In this document: one piece after another, positions 63,945-64,000 of the stretch
Layout of the letters: every line of letters starts with the position of its first letter
Position numbering within the stretch: the stretch's first letter is position 1
From: Terripilifer ovatus
GTDB lineage: Bacteria; Pseudomonadota; Alphaproteobacteria; Rhizobiales; Beijerinckiaceae
Length of the DNA stretch: 64,000 bases
Assembly: GCA_029222685.1 (NCBI GenBank)
Contig: JARHVB010000086.1
Location: 186,001 to 250,000, forward strand
Reading direction: 5' to 3'
Notes under the pieces: generated by a model
The model's database searches: none
Told to the model about the DNA's origin: nothing
The model's input: only the letters and a program-made list of their open reading frames with translations
Translations under genes and position numbers: made by a program

Positions 63945-64000
63945 TGAGCAAGAAATCATTTCGTCAGGCACTCAACGAGGCGATGCGCCAGGAAATGGAG
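63945..64000 (+). CDS. acoB: E1 beta subunit of the same dehydrogenase, 3' partial
   Basis: Only the first codons are in the window: MSKKSFRQALNEAMRQEME, the usual beginning of E1 beta subunits of acetoin or 2-oxoacid dehydrogenases. ATG 63945 is preferred over 63939 because GAGGGGC sits seven bases before it. 12 bases after the alpha stop, clearly one operon. The gene runs out of the window. Confidence 0.8.

Noticed and set aside
61207-64000. tRNA target for the integrase remnant
   Set aside because: No tRNA-like arm or GTTCGA box was found in this stretch.

Overview
The window reads as chromosomal DNA of a GC-rich alphaproteobacterium, most likely a member of the Hyphomicrobiales (Rhizobiales). 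This is inferred from high GC, dense coding with 4-base start/stop overlaps, many solute-binding proteins of the TctC/Bug, NMT1, TRAP and Liv types, and families common in that order (DUF2865 protein, CreA, Atm1-type exporter, CimA, CobT/CobS). I cannot name a genus. No rRNA, tRNA, CRISPR array or intact insertion sequence was seen.

Layout. 1-3189 (+): end of a TctC-like binding protein, an NMT1-like binding protein, a C-terminal half of a haem-copper oxidase subunit I, and an SDR. 3097-13908: mostly housekeeping (Atm1 exporter, LysM protein, LOG, CimA, GNAT, CysS, CreA, DUF2865 protein). 13930-18801: ring-cleavage or oxygenase-type catabolic genes (two VOC proteins, TauD-type dioxygenase, Rieske oxygenase, Bug protein), plus a small terminated transcription unit at about 15050-15266 with an exceptionally long Shine-Dalgarno match. 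18925-28365: NadE, YeeE/YedE transporter, L,D-transpeptidase, MoaA, a complete TRAP transporter and a beta-hydroxyacid dehydrogenase. 28442-34748: a caspase-fold protein without catalytic residues and with a Gln-rich tail, a UDG/MBL pair, and a membrane histidine kinase. 34842-41073 (+): serine carboxypeptidase, Tat-exported isoaspartyl-methyltransferase-like protein, membrane spermidine-synthase-like protein and an exported alpha/beta-hydrolase-like protein. 41093-52642: two divergent arms of a catabolic island (Liv ABC transporter, two 2OG-Fe(II) oxygenases around an aminotransferase; opposite arm SDR, GntR regulator, hydrolase, carbamoylase-type amidohydrolase). 52651-62205: hydrolase, CobT/CobS, aspartic protease, TauE, an exported Cys-containing protein, TctC-like protein, MetE-like protein, DusA. 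62206-64000: a lower-GC stretch with an integrase remnant, three FNR/FixK-type palindromes and the start of an acetoin/2-oxoacid dehydrogenase E1 operon.

The strongest candidates for something new are the 41-52.6 kb uptake-and-degradation island, the 36.5-41 kb set of exported or membrane proteins carrying SAM-enzyme folds, the small transcription unit at 15.05-15.27 kb, the half-oxidase at 1757-2401, the catalytically dead caspase-like protein at 28442-31102, and the triple FNR-type palindrome array before the E1 operon. All functions are read by eye from sequence motifs; no database search was possible.
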